Origin: Mycolicibacterium iranicum
GTDB lineage: Bacteria; Actinomycetota; Actinomycetes; Mycobacteriales; Mycobacteriaceae
Direction of reading: 5' to 3'
NCBI RefSeq assembly: GCF_014190915.1
Contig: NZ_JACHVU010000008.1
Span: forward strand, 62,001 to 126,000
DNA length: 64,000 nucleotides
Positions within the stretch are counted from its first letter, which is position 1. The number at the start of each line of letters is the position of its first letter. This document shows positions 17,204-25,725 of the stretch, piece after piece. Under the pieces are notes generated by a model. That model was given only the letters and a program-made list of their open reading frames with translations. It searched no databases and was not told where the DNA came from. The translations under genes and the position numbers were made by a program.

Positions 17204-18112
17204 CTATCGCAGGCCGGTGACGATGGCGCCGGTGTTGGCGCGCATCATGTCGAGATAGGTCGCCGCGGGTGAGCCTGGCGGACCCAGTGATTCGCTGTAG
17301 AGCGGCACGATCTGCACGCGGAGGCCGGCGTCGTCGGCCAGCACGCGGGCCAACTTCTCGGGCTGCGAGGAATCGACGAAGATCGCCGGGACGCGCGCGG
17401 ATTCGATGGCCCCGACGAGCGACTGCAGATTCGACGGACTCGGCGCGGCCAGCGTCGTACCGCTCGGAACCACCGCACCGATGACCGTGAAGCCGAAACG
17501 CGCTGCGAGATAACCGAGGACGTGGTGGTTGGTGACCAGCCTGCGGCGCTCCGCGGGGATGCCCGCGAACCCGTCGACCATGTACGCGTCGAGGTCGTTC
17601 AGCTGCGAGCGGTAATCATCGGCGTTGCGCGACACCGTCTGTGCGTCGACGCCGTCGACCTCGCGCAGCACCGTGTCCTCGATGACGTCGACCGCTCCGA
17701 TCATCCGCCGCGGATCGGTCCAGAAGTGGGGGTCGGGGGTGCCCGCGCCGTCGCCCTCGGTGTAGGCGATCGGGTCGACGAGCTCCCCGACCGCGACCGT
17801 CGGGACACCCTGCGCCGCAGCGCTTTCGACGTTGCGCAGGACGTTCTCCTCCAAACCGAGCCCGTTGAAGACGATCAGATCGGCATCGCCCATGGCGGCC
17901 GCGTCCTGCGCGGACACACCGAAGGAGTGCGGGTCGGAGTTCGGGACCATCAGCACCCGGACGCCGGCGGCGTCGCCGACCACGTTGCGCACGACGTCAC
18001 CCAGGATGTTGGTGGTCACCACGATCTCCCGGGGACCCGCGTCCGGACCCGGCGCACACGCCGTCAGCGCCGACCCGGCGACCAGGAGGAGCAAGGCAGC
18101 CCACCGCCTCAC
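17204..18112 (-). CDS. aztC: AztC-like zinc-binding lipoprotein of ABC importer
   Basis: 302 aa cluster A-I metal-binding lipoprotein (lipobox ALTAC, Cys19). Predicted Zn ligands are His in NSDPHSFG, His in TPDPHFWTD, His in TNHHVLGY and the late Asp in VDSSQPEK. There is no His-rich loop, unlike the ZnuA-type protein at 13675, which fits a system relying on a separate chaperone (AztD). The GTG at 18112 overlaps the permease stop (GTGA) and places the lipobox correctly. Confidence 0.87.
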   Translation of the reverse strand: MRRWAALLLLVAGSALTACAPGPDAGPREIVVTTNILGDVVRNVVGDAAGVRVLMVPNSDPHSFGVSAQDAAAMGDADLIVFNGLGLEENVLRNVESAAAQGVPTVAVGELVDPIAYTEGDGAGTPDPHFWTDPRRMIGAVDVIEDTVLREVDGVDAQTVSRNADDYRSQLNDLDAYMVDGFAGIPAERRRLVTNHHVLGYLAARFGFTVIGAVVPSGTTLAAPSPSNLQSLVGAIESARVPAIFVDSSQPEKLARVLADDAGLRVQIVPLYSESLGPPGSPAATYLDMMRANTGAIVTGLR

Positions 18113-20103
18113 CGTCCGGCCTCCACCATCAGCCCCGGCATCACCTCGGTGCGCAGGGTACGGGCCAGGCGCAGCCCGTCGGCGTAGTCGATCTCGTACA
18201 CCTCCCGGGTGGCGGCATTGTTCACATAGGCGCGGTCGGAGTCGATCTCGACGACCGGTGCCGGCCCGTCGGTGCGGACACCGCCGGACAGCAGCGGCAC
18301 CCGCGCTGTCTCGCTGCGGGTCCGGACGTCGAACGCACCCAGGGTCCCGTCGCGGTGCAGCACCAGCACCGAGCCGTCGCCGGCGGTGTTGGCGGCCACC
18401 GCGTCCGGAACCGGCAGCATCGTCCACGTCCGCTGCCGGGTGTCGAGGACCCACACGGCGCCCGCGGAGACACCGGCGAAGACGTCGGCGCGGTCGCGGT
18501 GCGTCATGGACGCCGGCGCCGGCGCGGGCGCATCCGGGGGGAACGGCACCGGTGTGACCGTCAGGTCGCCGTCACCGCCCGTCACCCTGACCGCCCCGGT
18601 CGCACAACCGAACACCACGGCGCGCCGGGTGGGCATCGCCCAGGTCGGTTGTGGGCAACGACCGTCGAGGTCGGCGGCGTCGGTGGCGTCGCGGACCTGC
18701 ATCCGGCCATCGCGGCCGACCGTCACGAGCCTGCCGCCGTAGGGGGCGACGGCCGCGGTGTCCGCGGGCGGGGCCAGTCCCGAGGGTTCTTCGACGGTCC
18801 CGTCGCCGAGCTTCTCGCGGTCCACCAGTTCGACTGCGCCGCCCGAGGATTGGACGACCAGCAAGGAATTGCTCGCGGCGACCGACCGCAGGGGAACCTC
18901 CAGCGTGGCCACCTCGCCCGGTTCGGTGGCGAAGTAGTGGTAATGGTCGCCGTGGTCGAACGTCCATGCCCCGGCGTCGACGACGGTGGTGCGGGCGCCG
19001 TTCCGGACGTAGGCGAAGCGTCCGTCGCCGGCGATGGCGCCGGCGGGGCCGAACGACCCGACGGGCGTCTCCGTCTCGTCGACGGCGTCGTACACCGAGG
19101 TGTCGCCGGTGGCGGGGTCCACCAGGACCAACCTGGTGAGCGGGCCGTCGAGTTCACGCGCACCGCCGGCGACCTCGACCTCGTCGTGGCCACCGGCCGC
19201 CCCGGCGTTCTCCACGGGAACCGGCGCGGCGGCGCACCCGGCCGCCGCGAGGCAGGCCGAGGCGGCCAGGACCGACGCCCGCCGCCGGCGCGTGCGCAGC
19301 GCGGAAAGGACTGCCGAGGCGAAGAACAGCAGCACCGCGACACCGGCGATGCTCGCCCCACCCGCGGTGCCGGCGTACCAGGAGATCAGCAACCCGAGAT
19401 AGACCGCGGCGGAACCGATCAGCGCCGACAGACCCATCACCCTCGGGATCGACCGCGACCATGCCAGCGCGGTGGCCGGTGGGGCTACCAGCAGACCGAG
19501 GACCAGCAGCGTTCCGACGACGTGGAACGACGCGACCAGGGCCACGGCCATCAGGACCGTCAGCGCGGGGACCGCGAGCTGGGGCCGCAGGCCGAGCGTC
19601 GACGCCTTGCGCGGGTCGAACGTCACCGCCACGAAGGCGCGGTGGCCGACGAGCACGACCCCGAGCGTCGCCGCCAGAGCTCCGGCGAGAACAACGAGAT
19701 CGCCGGTGCCGACGGCGAACACGTCGCCGAAGAGGTATCCGGTGAGATCGACGGCGAAGCTCTGTGACCTCGACACCACGATCACGCCCAGGGCCAGCAT
19801 CCCGACCAGCAGCATGCCGGTACCCGTGTCGGACGGCAGCTTCGACGAGCGGCCTATCGCGGCCACGCCGACCGCCATCGCCAGCGCCGCGACGAGTCCG
19901 CCCGCCATCATGCTGACGCCGAACAGTGCCGCCAGCGCCACCCCGGGCAGGATGCCGTGGGTCATCGCCTCACCCAGAAACACGTTGCCGCGCAACACGA
20001 CCCAGCACCCGACGACCGAACACAGGCATGCCGCGATGACACCGGCCACCAGCGCCCTCAGGACCATGTCCGAGGCGAACGGTTCGATCAGCCAGTGCGT
20101 CAT
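18109..20103 (-). CDS. aztB: AztB-like permease fused to an AztD-like beta-propeller
   Basis: 664 aa, over twice the normal permease length. Residues 1-270 form an ABC-3 permease with about eight membrane segments (GEAMTHGILPGVALAALFG, FDPRKASTLGL, LLVLGLLVAPPATALAW). After an arginine cluster comes a lipobox-like stretch (SACLAAAGC, Cys near 290) and then about 370 residues of beta-propeller related to the AztD-like protein encoded downstream. In the propeller a Cys pair (GRCPQPTW...FGCATGA) aligns with DCPGLHGE...GCETGA of AztD, with the His replaced by Trp. I start at ATG 20103 (MTHWLIEP); GTG 20112 is possible. Its stop overlaps the aztC start. Confidence 0.85.
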   Translation of the reverse strand: MTHWLIEPFASDMVLRALVAGVIAACLCSVVGCWVVLRGNVFLGEAMTHGILPGVALAALFGVSMMAGGLVAALAMAVGVAAIGRSSKLPSDTGTGMLLVGMLALGVIVVSRSQSFAVDLTGYLFGDVFAVGTGDLVVLAGALAATLGVVLVGHRAFVAVTFDPRKASTLGLRPQLAVPALTVLMAVALVASFHVVGTLLVLGLLVAPPATALAWSRSIPRVMGLSALIGSAAVYLGLLISWYAGTAGGASIAGVAVLLFFASAVLSALRTRRRRASVLAASACLAAAGCAAAPVPVENAGAAGGHDEVEVAGGARELDGPLTRLVLVDPATGDTSVYDAVDETETPVGSFGPAGAIAGDGRFAYVRNGARTTVVDAGAWTFDHGDHYHYFATEPGEVATLEVPLRSVAASNSLLVVQSSGGAVELVDREKLGDGTVEEPSGLAPPADTAAVAPYGGRLVTVGRDGRMQVRDATDAADLDGRCPQPTWAMPTRRAVVFGCATGAVRVTGGDGDLTVTPVPFPPDAPAPAPASMTHRDRADVFAGVSAGAVWVLDTRQRTWTMLPVPDAVAANTAGDGSVLVLHRDGTLGAFDVRTRSETARVPLLSGGVRTDGPAPVVEIDSDRAYVNNAATREVYEIDYADGLRLARTLRTEVMPGLMVEAGR

Positions 20104-20123
20104 GCCGTACACTCTTATCAGTA

Positions 20124-20750
20124 ATGAATACCATTTTCAACAAGGTGACGTTCGGCTACGACGGCGCCCGGGTGTTCGACGGGCTGTCCCTGACCGTCGC
20201 TCCGCGCGCGCTGACCGCGGTCGTCGGCTCCAACGGCTCCGGCAAGTCGACGCTGCTCGACCTGCTCGCCGGCATCCGGCGACCCGAGCAGGGGCACGTC
20301 CGCACCGATGCCGACGACATCGCGCTCGCGGTGCAGCGCAGCCGCGTCAGCGACGCCTTCCCGATCACGGTGGCCGAGGCGGTGATGATGGGGCGCTGGC
20401 GCAGGCTCGGCCTGTTCCGGCGGCCGCGGGCCGGCGACCGCGCGGTCGTCGACATGTGGCTCACCGAGTTGGGCCTCGACGACCTCCGAACCCGTTCCCT
20501 GGGTGAACTCTCCGGCGGTCAGCGTCAGCGCGTCCTGCTCGCCCAGGCCCTCGTCCAGGAAGCACCCCTGGTGCTGCTCGACGAGCCGACCACCGGGCTC
20601 GACGCCCAGTCCTGCGCCGTCGTGGTCCACCATCTGCGGCGGCTCGCCGACTCGGGGACGACCGTCGTCGTCGCGACGCACGACAGCGCGGTGGTCGAGG
20701 CGGCGGATCATCGCATCGACCTCGACGCGCGGTGCCGGGCACTACGCTGA
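20124..20750 (+). CDS. aztA: AztA-like zinc ABC transporter ATPase
   Basis: 208 aa compact ABC ATPase: Walker A GSNGSGKST, signature LSGGQRQRVLLAQ, Walker B LVLLDEPTTGLD, H-loop VVATHD. It is transcribed away from the permease gene, as in aztA-aztBCD loci. The ATG at 20124 gives the usual opening strand (TIFNKVTFGYDG). There is no Shine-Dalgarno, a TACACT -10-like hexamer lies about 10 bp upstream, and a Zur-like box overlaps the first codons, suggesting a leaderless Zur-repressed transcript. GTG 20145 is an alternative start. Confidence 0.87.
   Translation: MNTIFNKVTFGYDGARVFDGLSLTVAPRALTAVVGSNGSGKSTLLDLLAGIRRPEQGHVRTDADDIALAVQRSRVSDAFPITVAEAVMMGRWRRLGLFRRPRAGDRAVVDMWLTELGLDDLRTRSLGELSGGQRQRVLLAQALVQEAPLVLLDEPTTGLDAQSCAVVVHHLRRLADSGTTVVVATHDSAVVEAADHRIDLDARCRALR
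20125..20139. promoter_or_regulatory. Zur-box-like operator overlapping aztA start
   Basis: TGAATACCATTTTCA agrees with the 7-1-7 form TGAAAATCATTTTCA at 13 of 15 positions. It begins one base into the aztA start codon and lies 22 bp upstream of the divergent aztB-fusion gene. Confidence 0.65.
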
Positions 20751-20754
20751 CCCC

Positions 20755-21513
20755 ATGACCTCCGTCGACCTCAACGCCGATCTTGGCGAGGGCTTCGGCG
20801 TGTGGACTCTCGGCGACGACGACGCCATGCTCGAGATCGTCACCTCGGCCAACGTCGCCTGCGGTTTCCACGCCGGCGACCCGGCGACACTGGCCACCGT
20901 CTGCAAGGCCGCCGCCGCCCGCGGCGTCCGGATCGGCGCCCAGGTCAGCTACCGCGACCTGGCCGGCTTCGGCCGGCGCTTCATGGACGTCAGCACCGAG
21001 GACCTCATCGCGGACGTGATGTATCAGATCGGCGCCCTGTCGGCGCTGGCCGCCGCCGCCGGGACATCGGTGTCGTATGTCAAACCCCATGGGGCGCTGT
21101 ACAACTCGATAGTCACGAATCGCCAGCAGGCCTATGCCGTGGCCGAGGCGGTGCAGACCGTCGACCCGGCGCTCCCGGTGCTGGGCCTCGCCGGCTCCGT
21201 GTTCTTCACCGCCGCTGAGGAACTCGGCCTGACGACCGTGCCCGAGGCGTTCGCCGACCGCTCGTACCGGCCCGACGGTCAGTTGGTGTCCCGCCGCGAG
21301 CGCAACGCCGTGCTGCACGACCCCGACGAGATCGCCGAGCGCGTGCTCACGATGGTGCGCAAGGGCCGGGTCGCCGCGGTGGACGGGTCGACGATCCCGA
21401 TCACCGTCAAATCGGTCTGCGTGCACGGTGATTCGCCGGGGGCGGTGCAGATCGCGACGGCCGTGCGCGAACGACTGGTGTCCGACGGGGTGACGCTGAC
21501 ACCGTTCAGCTGA
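20755..21513 (+). CDS. pxpA: 5-oxoprolinase subunit A (LamB/YcsF family)
   Basis: 252 aa LamB/YcsF-family protein. Signatures are DLNADLGEGFG at the start, ANVACGFHAGDP, YVKPHGALYN and the C-terminal VKSVCVHGDSPGA. PxpA works with PxpB and PxpC in ATP-dependent opening of 5-oxoproline; neither partner lies in the flanks, so the gene is solitary. ATG at 20755, 4 bp after the aztA stop, so the two may share a transcript. The 3' end overlaps the convergent arsR-type gene by 8 bp. Confidence 0.87.
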   Translation: MTSVDLNADLGEGFGVWTLGDDDAMLEIVTSANVACGFHAGDPATLATVCKAAAARGVRIGAQVSYRDLAGFGRRFMDVSTEDLIADVMYQIGALSALAAAAGTSVSYVKPHGALYNSIVTNRQQAYAVAEAVQTVDPALPVLGLAGSVFFTAAEELGLTTVPEAFADRSYRPDGQLVSRRERNAVLHDPDEIAERVLTMVRKGRVAAVDGSTIPITVKSVCVHGDSPGAVQIATAVRERLVSDGVTLTPFS

Positions 21514-21841
21514 CGCCGGCCTCCCGGTTGGCGGTGTTCACCACGCTGTCGAGCAGGCCCGGGATCGCGGCCCCGACCTGATCGCGACGCAGCTTCTGGT
21601 ACGTCAGACCGTCGATCACGAGGCGTTCGGTCACGCCCGCATCGCGCAGGATCTTGAAGTGGTGGGTGGCCGTCGACTTGTTGATGCCGTCATAGAGCGC
21701 CGCACACTGCAAAGGGGCGCCGGCGTTGGCGAGCCGCCGGACGATCTCCAGGCGCACCGGATCGTGCAGCGCGGCGAGCACCTGCTGCACAGTTCCGACC
21801 GGATGCACCGACGGACCGGTGACCACGGCGGGGTCGGTCAT
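21506..21841 (-). CDS. ArsR-family transcriptional regulator
   Basis: 111 aa winged-helix regulator. The recognition region KSTATHHFKILRDAGV is typical of ArsR/SmtB proteins; no obvious metal-binding cysteines are present, so it is unlikely to be a classical metal sensor. ATG at 21841. It is divergent from the MFS gene, with an imperfect 24-bp palindrome between them that is the likely operator. Confidence 0.83.
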   Translation of the reverse strand: MTDPAVVTGPSVHPVGTVQQVLAALHDPVRLEIVRRLANAGAPLQCAALYDGINKSTATHHFKILRDAGVTERLVIDGLTYQKLRRDQVGAAIPGLLDSVVNTANREAGVS

Positions 21842-21861
21842 GGGAATAACCTCGATCACAC

Positions 21862-21885
21862 TGGGTTTGATGTCTATCGAACCCA
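21862..21885. promoter_or_regulatory. Palindromic operator between arsR-type and MFS genes
   Basis: Arms TGGGTTTGAT and ATCGAACCCA separated by GTCT form an inverted repeat with 9 of 10 pairs. It is 20 bp upstream of the regulator and 68 bp upstream of the transporter, as expected for local control of both. Confidence 0.65.
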
Positions 21886-21952
21886 GCGTAGCCTCGATCG
21901 GGTTCCGGATCCGATACCCGTCCGTACCAGCAACCCCCAGGAGGTGCCCGCG

Positions 21953-23158
21953 ATGGTCGCGTTGGACCGCTCGATCGAGACCCAGCGGTGGGCCTACCCG
22001 CTGCTGCTGGTGCTGAGCGGCGTCGCCCTCGGGGTGTCCGGGCTGCCCGCCCCGCTGTACGGCATCTACGAGGCGAACTGGCACCTCTCGCCGCTGGCCA
22101 CCACGATCGTGTTCGCGGTGTACGCGGTCGCCGCCCTGGCCGCCGTGCTGGTGTCCGGCAAGATCTCCGATGTCGTGGGCCGCAAGCCCGTGCTCGTCGG
22201 CGCGCTGATCGCCTTGATGGTCGGGCTCGGGGTCTTCCTCATCGCCGACAGCATGGCCCTGCTGCTGCTCGCCCGCACGATCCACGGCGCGGCGGTCGGG
22301 TCGATCGTGGTCGCCGGTGCCGCCGCGCTGCTGGACCTGCGCCCGGACCACGGCGTGCGGGCCGGCCAGCTCAGCGGCGTCAGCTTCAACATCGGGATGA
22401 CCGTCGCGATCATCGGATCCGCGCTGCTGGCCCAGTACGCCCCCCATCCACTGCGCACGCCCTACGCGGTGGTGGCCGTCATCTGCCTCGTCGTCGGCAT
22501 CGGGGTGCTCGCCCTGCGGGAACCGCACACCTCACGCACCCGCGGCCCGATCCGGATCGCCAAACCCGCCGTGCCGGCCGCGATCCGGGGGGACTTCTGG
22601 TTCTCGGCGCTCGGCGCGATGGCGTCCTGGTCGGTGCTCGGCGTGCTGCTGTCGCTGTACCCGTCGCTGGCGGCCCGCCAGACCCACATCGACAACCTCG
22701 TCTTCGGTGGCGCCGTCGTGGGTACCACCGCCTTCGCCGCCGCGCTGGCCCAGTTGGCGGCCACCCGGTTGCCGGCCAAGTACTCGGCCATCATCGGCGA
22801 CGCCGGGATGGCGGTGTCGCTGCTGCTCACCATCCCGGTGCTGCTGACCCATCAGTGGCAGCTCGTGTTTCTCGCGGCAGCCCTGCTGGGCGCCACGTTC
22901 GGGCTGGGCTTCGGCGGTTCGCTGCGTCACCTGTCCGACGTCGTGCCGGCCGACCGACGCGGCGAGACGATGTCGGCGTTCTATCTGCTCGCCTATTCGG
23001 CGATGGCCGTCCCGACGCTGGTCGCCGGCTGGGCCGCGACGCAGTGGGACCTCGCGTCGGTGTTCCCGTGGTTCGCGGTCACGGTGTCCGCGGCGTGCCT
23101 CGGCGCCGCCGTGGCCGGGCTGCGCAGCCTGCGGGCGGCGCGCTCAGCCGCCGTCTGA
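21953..23158 (+). CDS. MFS transporter
   Basis: 401 aa with about 12 hydrophobic segments and the MFS motif A-like loop GKISDVVGRKPVLVG after TM2. A typical multidrug/sugar-efflux type carrier; the substrate is not evident. ATG at 21953 has AGGAGGTG 7 bp upstream. Divergent from an ArsR-type regulator that probably represses it. The last 15 bp overlap the convergent ctpC gene. Confidence 0.87.
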   Translation: MVALDRSIETQRWAYPLLLVLSGVALGVSGLPAPLYGIYEANWHLSPLATTIVFAVYAVAALAAVLVSGKISDVVGRKPVLVGALIALMVGLGVFLIADSMALLLLARTIHGAAVGSIVVAGAAALLDLRPDHGVRAGQLSGVSFNIGMTVAIIGSALLAQYAPHPLRTPYAVVAVICLVVGIGVLALREPHTSRTRGPIRIAKPAVPAAIRGDFWFSALGAMASWSVLGVLLSLYPSLAARQTHIDNLVFGGAVVGTTAFAAALAQLAATRLPAKYSAIIGDAGMAVSLLLTIPVLLTHQWQLVFLAAALLGATFGLGFGGSLRHLSDVVPADRRGETMSAFYLLAYSAMAVPTLVAGWAATQWDLASVFPWFAVTVSAACLGAAVAGLRSLRAARSAAV

Positions 23159-25336
23159 GCGGTCTGAATCCCTGGGATCTTCTGCACCCTCTGACCCCTC
23201 GGTGAGCTCGTAGCGGATCAACCGAGAACTGTTCGCGACCACCGCCACGGACGACGCGTTGTGCAGCACCGCGGCCAGCACCGGCGACAGCGCACCCCCG
23301 GCGCCGATCGCCAGGCCGAGCGCGTTCACCGCGATCGACATCGCGTAGTTCTGCCGGATCACGTCGACCGCGCGCCCGCCGAGATCGCGGACGTCGAGCA
23401 GCCGGCGCAGGTCGTCGCTGGCCAGTGCGACGTCCGCTGTCTCGACCGCGACGTCGGTGCCGCCCAGACCCATCGCGATCCCGATGTCGGCCTCCGCGAG
23501 AGCCGGCGCGTCGTTGACGCCGTCGCCGACCATCGCGACGGTGTAGCCCTCCTCGCGCAGGGTCCGCACCACGTCGAGTTTGTCCTCGGGCAGCACCTGC
23601 GCGCGCCACTCCGTGATCCCGAGTTCCTCGGCGACCGCACCTGCGGCGTCGGGGTGGTCGCCGGTCAACATGACGATGCGGCGAACCCCGTTGTCGCGCA
23701 GTCGATCCAGCACCTCGACAGCTTCGGGCCGGATCTCGTCGCGCAGGCTGATCAACCCGACGAGCCTCCCGTCGACGGCGAGCAGCAACGGGGTCTCGGA
23801 CTTCTTGCGCAGCCGGTCCACCCAGTCGGCGGCCTTCTTGGTGACGCGGACCTTCTCCTGCTGCAGCAGTGACGGACTGCCCAGCAACAGCGTGCGACCG
23901 TCGGCCCTGGTCCGCATTCCCAGACCGACGAGCACTTCGCATTCCTCGTGGGGTGGTATCGCGATGTGGCGCTCCTGGGTCGACCGGATCACGGCCTCGG
24001 CGAGCGGATGGCGCGAATGGATCTCTGAGCTCGCCGCGTAGGCAAGAATTTGCTCGGGTTCCCAGTCCTTGTGGAAGGCAACGAGATTAGTCACCACGGG
24101 TCGGCCGGCAGTCAGCGTGCCGGTCTTGTCGAAGACCACGGCGTCCACCCGGCCCGCCTGCTCCAAGTGCGAACCACCCTTGATGAGAATGCCGCGGCGG
24201 GCCCCGTTGCCGATCGCTGCGCTGATCGCCGTCGGGGTCGACAGCCCGACCGCGCACGGGCACGCGACCAGCAGCATCGTCATGGCACGGCGCACATCGC
24301 GGGTCAGCACCAGCGTCGCCGCCGACAACAGGAACGACGCGGGGACGAAACGGCGGGAGAAGCTTTCCCCCACCGTTTGAATCGGGGCGCGGTGCAGCTG
24401 GGCGTCTTCGACGCGAGAGATGATGCGCCCGATCGTCGTGTCACGTCCGACCGCCTCGGCCCGCACCACGATGCGCCCGCGCACCACCACCGATCCGGCG
24501 AAGACCCGCGCCTGCGAGGCCACCGCGACGGGCAGGTTCTCCCCGGTGATCGCCGACTGGTCGACGATCGCCTCGCCGTCGACCACCACCCCGTCGACGG
24601 CCAGCGCGACCTGATCGTGGACCACCACCTCGTCACCGATGCGCAGCTCGTCGGTGGCGACCTCGACCTCGGTGCCATCGGGCAACCGCACCCACGCAGT
24701 GTCCTGGTTGCCCTGCAACAGATTCGCGATCGCCCGGCGGGTCCGCCGCAGCGTCAGATCCTGCAGATACTCACCGATGTTCAGCAGCCACAGCACCGTC
24801 AGCGCGACCACGTTCTCGCGCAACACCAGGCTCGCGATCGTGGCGGCGCTGACGAGCACATCGGTACCGGGCGAGCGGCCGCCGGCCAGGGTGCGCAGTG
24901 CGCCGCGCAGGAACGGATACCCGGTGAAGATCGTGACGCCCGCCGCGGCCAGCCGGCTCGTCGGCCCCAGCAGCGGCGGCCTGGCGAAGACATAGCGCCG
25001 CACCCCCAGCAGCACCAGCGCCGCACCGCCCACCGCCATGCGCAGCACGTCGGCGTTGGTGACGTCAGCCGAGCGCGGGGCGCGCACCGGGACCAGTTCG
25101 CGCGCGACCACGGCGGCCGATTCGATCGCGGCCAGGATCGCCGGGCGCTCACAGCGCTTCGGGGAGTACCAGATCACCACCGACGCGGTACGGGGGTAGG
25201 CGTGCACCGCGCGCACGCCGGGCACCTGCTCGACGGCATCCTCGATCGCCACCGCGCGGGGTGAATCGTTGCGAAACCACGGCGCCTGCAGGCGCATTCG
25301 GCCCGCAGCATCCGAGACGACGGTCAGGGCCACCAC
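23144..25336 (-). CDS. ctpC: CtpC, P1B-type metal-exporting ATPase
   Basis: 730 aa heavy-metal P-type ATPase. The N-terminal HMA-like region lacks CxxC. The TM6 motif ACPCAVGLS, phosphorylation site DKTGTLT, TGEN, SRHPLAEA and hinge GDGVNDAPAL are all intact. The sequence resembles M. tuberculosis CtpC (Rv3270) along its whole length; CtpC there confers zinc resistance and is also linked to manganese. pacL1 lies 5 bp upstream on the same strand. GTG start; the next codon is also GTG. An exporter placed inside a zinc-uptake island is notable. Confidence 0.9.
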   Translation of the reverse strand: MVALTVVSDAAGRMRLQAPWFRNDSPRAVAIEDAVEQVPGVRAVHAYPRTASVVIWYSPKRCERPAILAAIESAAVVARELVPVRAPRSADVTNADVLRMAVGGAALVLLGVRRYVFARPPLLGPTSRLAAAGVTIFTGYPFLRGALRTLAGGRSPGTDVLVSAATIASLVLRENVVALTVLWLLNIGEYLQDLTLRRTRRAIANLLQGNQDTAWVRLPDGTEVEVATDELRIGDEVVVHDQVALAVDGVVVDGEAIVDQSAITGENLPVAVASQARVFAGSVVVRGRIVVRAEAVGRDTTIGRIISRVEDAQLHRAPIQTVGESFSRRFVPASFLLSAATLVLTRDVRRAMTMLLVACPCAVGLSTPTAISAAIGNGARRGILIKGGSHLEQAGRVDAVVFDKTGTLTAGRPVVTNLVAFHKDWEPEQILAYAASSEIHSRHPLAEAVIRSTQERHIAIPPHEECEVLVGLGMRTRADGRTLLLGSPSLLQQEKVRVTKKAADWVDRLRKKSETPLLLAVDGRLVGLISLRDEIRPEAVEVLDRLRDNGVRRIVMLTGDHPDAAGAVAEELGITEWRAQVLPEDKLDVVRTLREEGYTVAMVGDGVNDAPALAEADIGIAMGLGGTDVAVETADVALASDDLRRLLDVRDLGGRAVDVIRQNYAMSIAVNALGLAIGAGGALSPVLAAVLHNASSVAVVANSSRLIRYELTEGSEGAEDPRDSDRSDGG

Positions 25337-25341
25337 GGCGG

Positions 25342-25626
25342 TCAGTGGTCGTGCGGATGCGCGGTGTCGGTGACCGCGGGAGGCGGGCTCTCTTCGCCGA
25401 TGCGTTCACGCGCCTCGGCGACGACGTCGGCGACCTTCAGTCGCGCCGACTCCGCGCCTTCCTCGGCCTTGCGCACACCGCGCAGCGCCCACGCGGTGGC
25501 CGTGACGGAGGCCTCCCGCAGCGGCGCCTTCGCGACAGCCTTGCGCACACCCTGATACGCGGCGACCCCGACGGCACCGGTGACCACTGTCGACGCCGCC
25601 TTGGCCAGGAACACATGCAGAACCAT
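25342..25626 (-). CDS. PacL1-like partner of CtpC (DUF1490)
   Basis: 94 aa: an N-terminal hydrophobic segment (VFLAKAASTVVTGAVGVAAYQGV), an amphipathic KxxEExAExxR helix and a histidine-rich metal-binding end (HPHDH). This matches PacL1 (Rv3269), a membrane-associated zinc-binding chaperone that stabilises and assists CtpC. The ATG at 25626 is preferred over a GTG one codon earlier. It precedes ctpC by 5 bp in the same operon. Confidence 0.85.
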   Translation of the reverse strand: MVLHVFLAKAASTVVTGAVGVAAYQGVRKAVAKAPLREASVTATAWALRGVRKAEEGAESARLKVADVVAEARERIGEESPPPAVTDTAHPHDH

Positions 25627-25725
25627 CACGTCACCCTATCCTCACAACCAGTTCGGCTGTCTTGTTTCGTTTCGCCGGCGAACTCGCCGCACACATCCAG
25701 CGGGCGCGGATTCCCGCCTGGCACA

